Under the pieces are notes generated by a model that was given only the letters and a program-made list of their open reading frames with translations, was not told the origin of the DNA and did no database searches. The translations under genes were made by a program, and so were the position numbers. From an uncultured Clostridia bacterium (lineage in GTDB: Bacteria; Bacillota; Clostridia; TANB77; CAG-508), in NCBI GenBank assembly GCA_947623865.1, contig CANQIC010000009.1, positions 1-55,442 on the forward strand: a DNA stretch of 55,442 bases. The letters are read 5' to 3'. Positions 55,359 through 55,442 of the stretch are shown here, one piece after another (within the stretch, counting starts at the first letter, position 1; the number at the start of each line of letters is the position of its first letter).

Positions 55359-55442
55359 GCTATGTATGCTGAGTTTCAAAATGAAGTCCGACACTTTTAA
55401 AAAAATTAAATATTTGTAAGTTATATCTGAATTTTAATACTC

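Overview
This window is chromosomal DNA from a very AT-rich, Gram-positive, spore-forming Clostridia-type bacterium. The evidence is a CotF-like spore coat protein, a DisA/RadA pair, DNA translocase FtsK/SpoIIIE, a tmRNA with a tag ending in ELAYAA, a Firmicutes-type yybP-ykoY riboswitch, AGA-dominated arginine usage and clear GGAGG ribosome binding sites. Genes are mostly housekeeping and on the plus strand. One roughly 10 kb integrated mobile element sits near the right end.

The most striking property is that intact-looking housekeeping genes are repeatedly split at one signal. At 19 places an in-frame CGG codon appears. At each, conserved protein sequence continues only if the C is skipped and the overlapping GGA or GGU is read as glycine (quadruplet C-GGA or C-GGU). 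Genes affected: murL, punA, a P-type ATPase (five sites), ftsK, a beta-CASP nuclease (two), a GH15 glucoamylase, radA (two), disA, dxs, an M23 peptidase, an alpha/beta hydrolase, and two genes inside the mobile element. The glycine often lies in an invariant motif: the Walker A loops of FtsK, RadA and the TcpA-like ATPase, GDGVNDAP of the P-type ATPase, TGPHLH context of M23, and the G of an LPXTG-like sorting signal. Nearly every in-frame CGG I could find marks such a shift. Only two clean exceptions read through (at 35434 and 54616), plus two uninformative cases. I found no frame break at any other sequence. I infer that CGG is an essentially unassigned arginine codon here and triggers +1 decoding as glycine, by a hungry-codon shift or a quadruplet-reading tRNA-Gly. 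Coordinates below for these genes span the joined reading frames.

Layout. 1-0.5 kb: end of a coiled-coil protein. 0.6-3.3 kb: murL-murD2, an alternative route for placing D-glutamate in peptidoglycan. 3.3-4.8 kb: small spore-coat genes, a repeated structured element and a DUF1836 regulator. 4.9-9.1 kb: acyl-CoA ligase, purine nucleoside phosphorylase, a methyltransferase-like protein and a polysaccharide deacetylase. 9.2-11.9 kb: Ca2+-type ATPase. 12.2-25.4 kb: rsmD, ftsK, beta-CASP nuclease, glucoamylase, radA-disA, pilin-like protein and cyclophilin. 25.7-26.4 kb: tRNA-Val, tRNA-Asp, tRNA-Phe and a relaxase remnant. 26.5-34.6 kb: radical SAM protein, dxs, HD hydrolase, efp and M23 peptidase. 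34.7-36.3 kb: tRNA-Trp, lipoprotein, and tmRNA with a duplicated 3' end. 36.4-44.0 kb: MFS-like protein, ATP-grasp, hydrolase, and a riboswitch-led HAD phosphatase plus a second P-type ATPase.

44.1-54.2 kb: an integrative mobilizable element inserted in tRNA-Leu, bounded by a 52-bp direct repeat. It carries integrase, excisionase-like protein, a Rep_trans/MobT-like relaxase, a TcpA-like FtsK, small proteins, a DUF6076-like protein, a class B sortase with its sortable surface protein, and XRE regulators. 54.3-55.4 kb: an R2K-type ATP-grasp gene whose codon use does not follow the CGG rule. Three further non-coding families recur: MITE-like palindromes, a three-copy structured element, and a shared trailer after tRNA/tmRNA genes.
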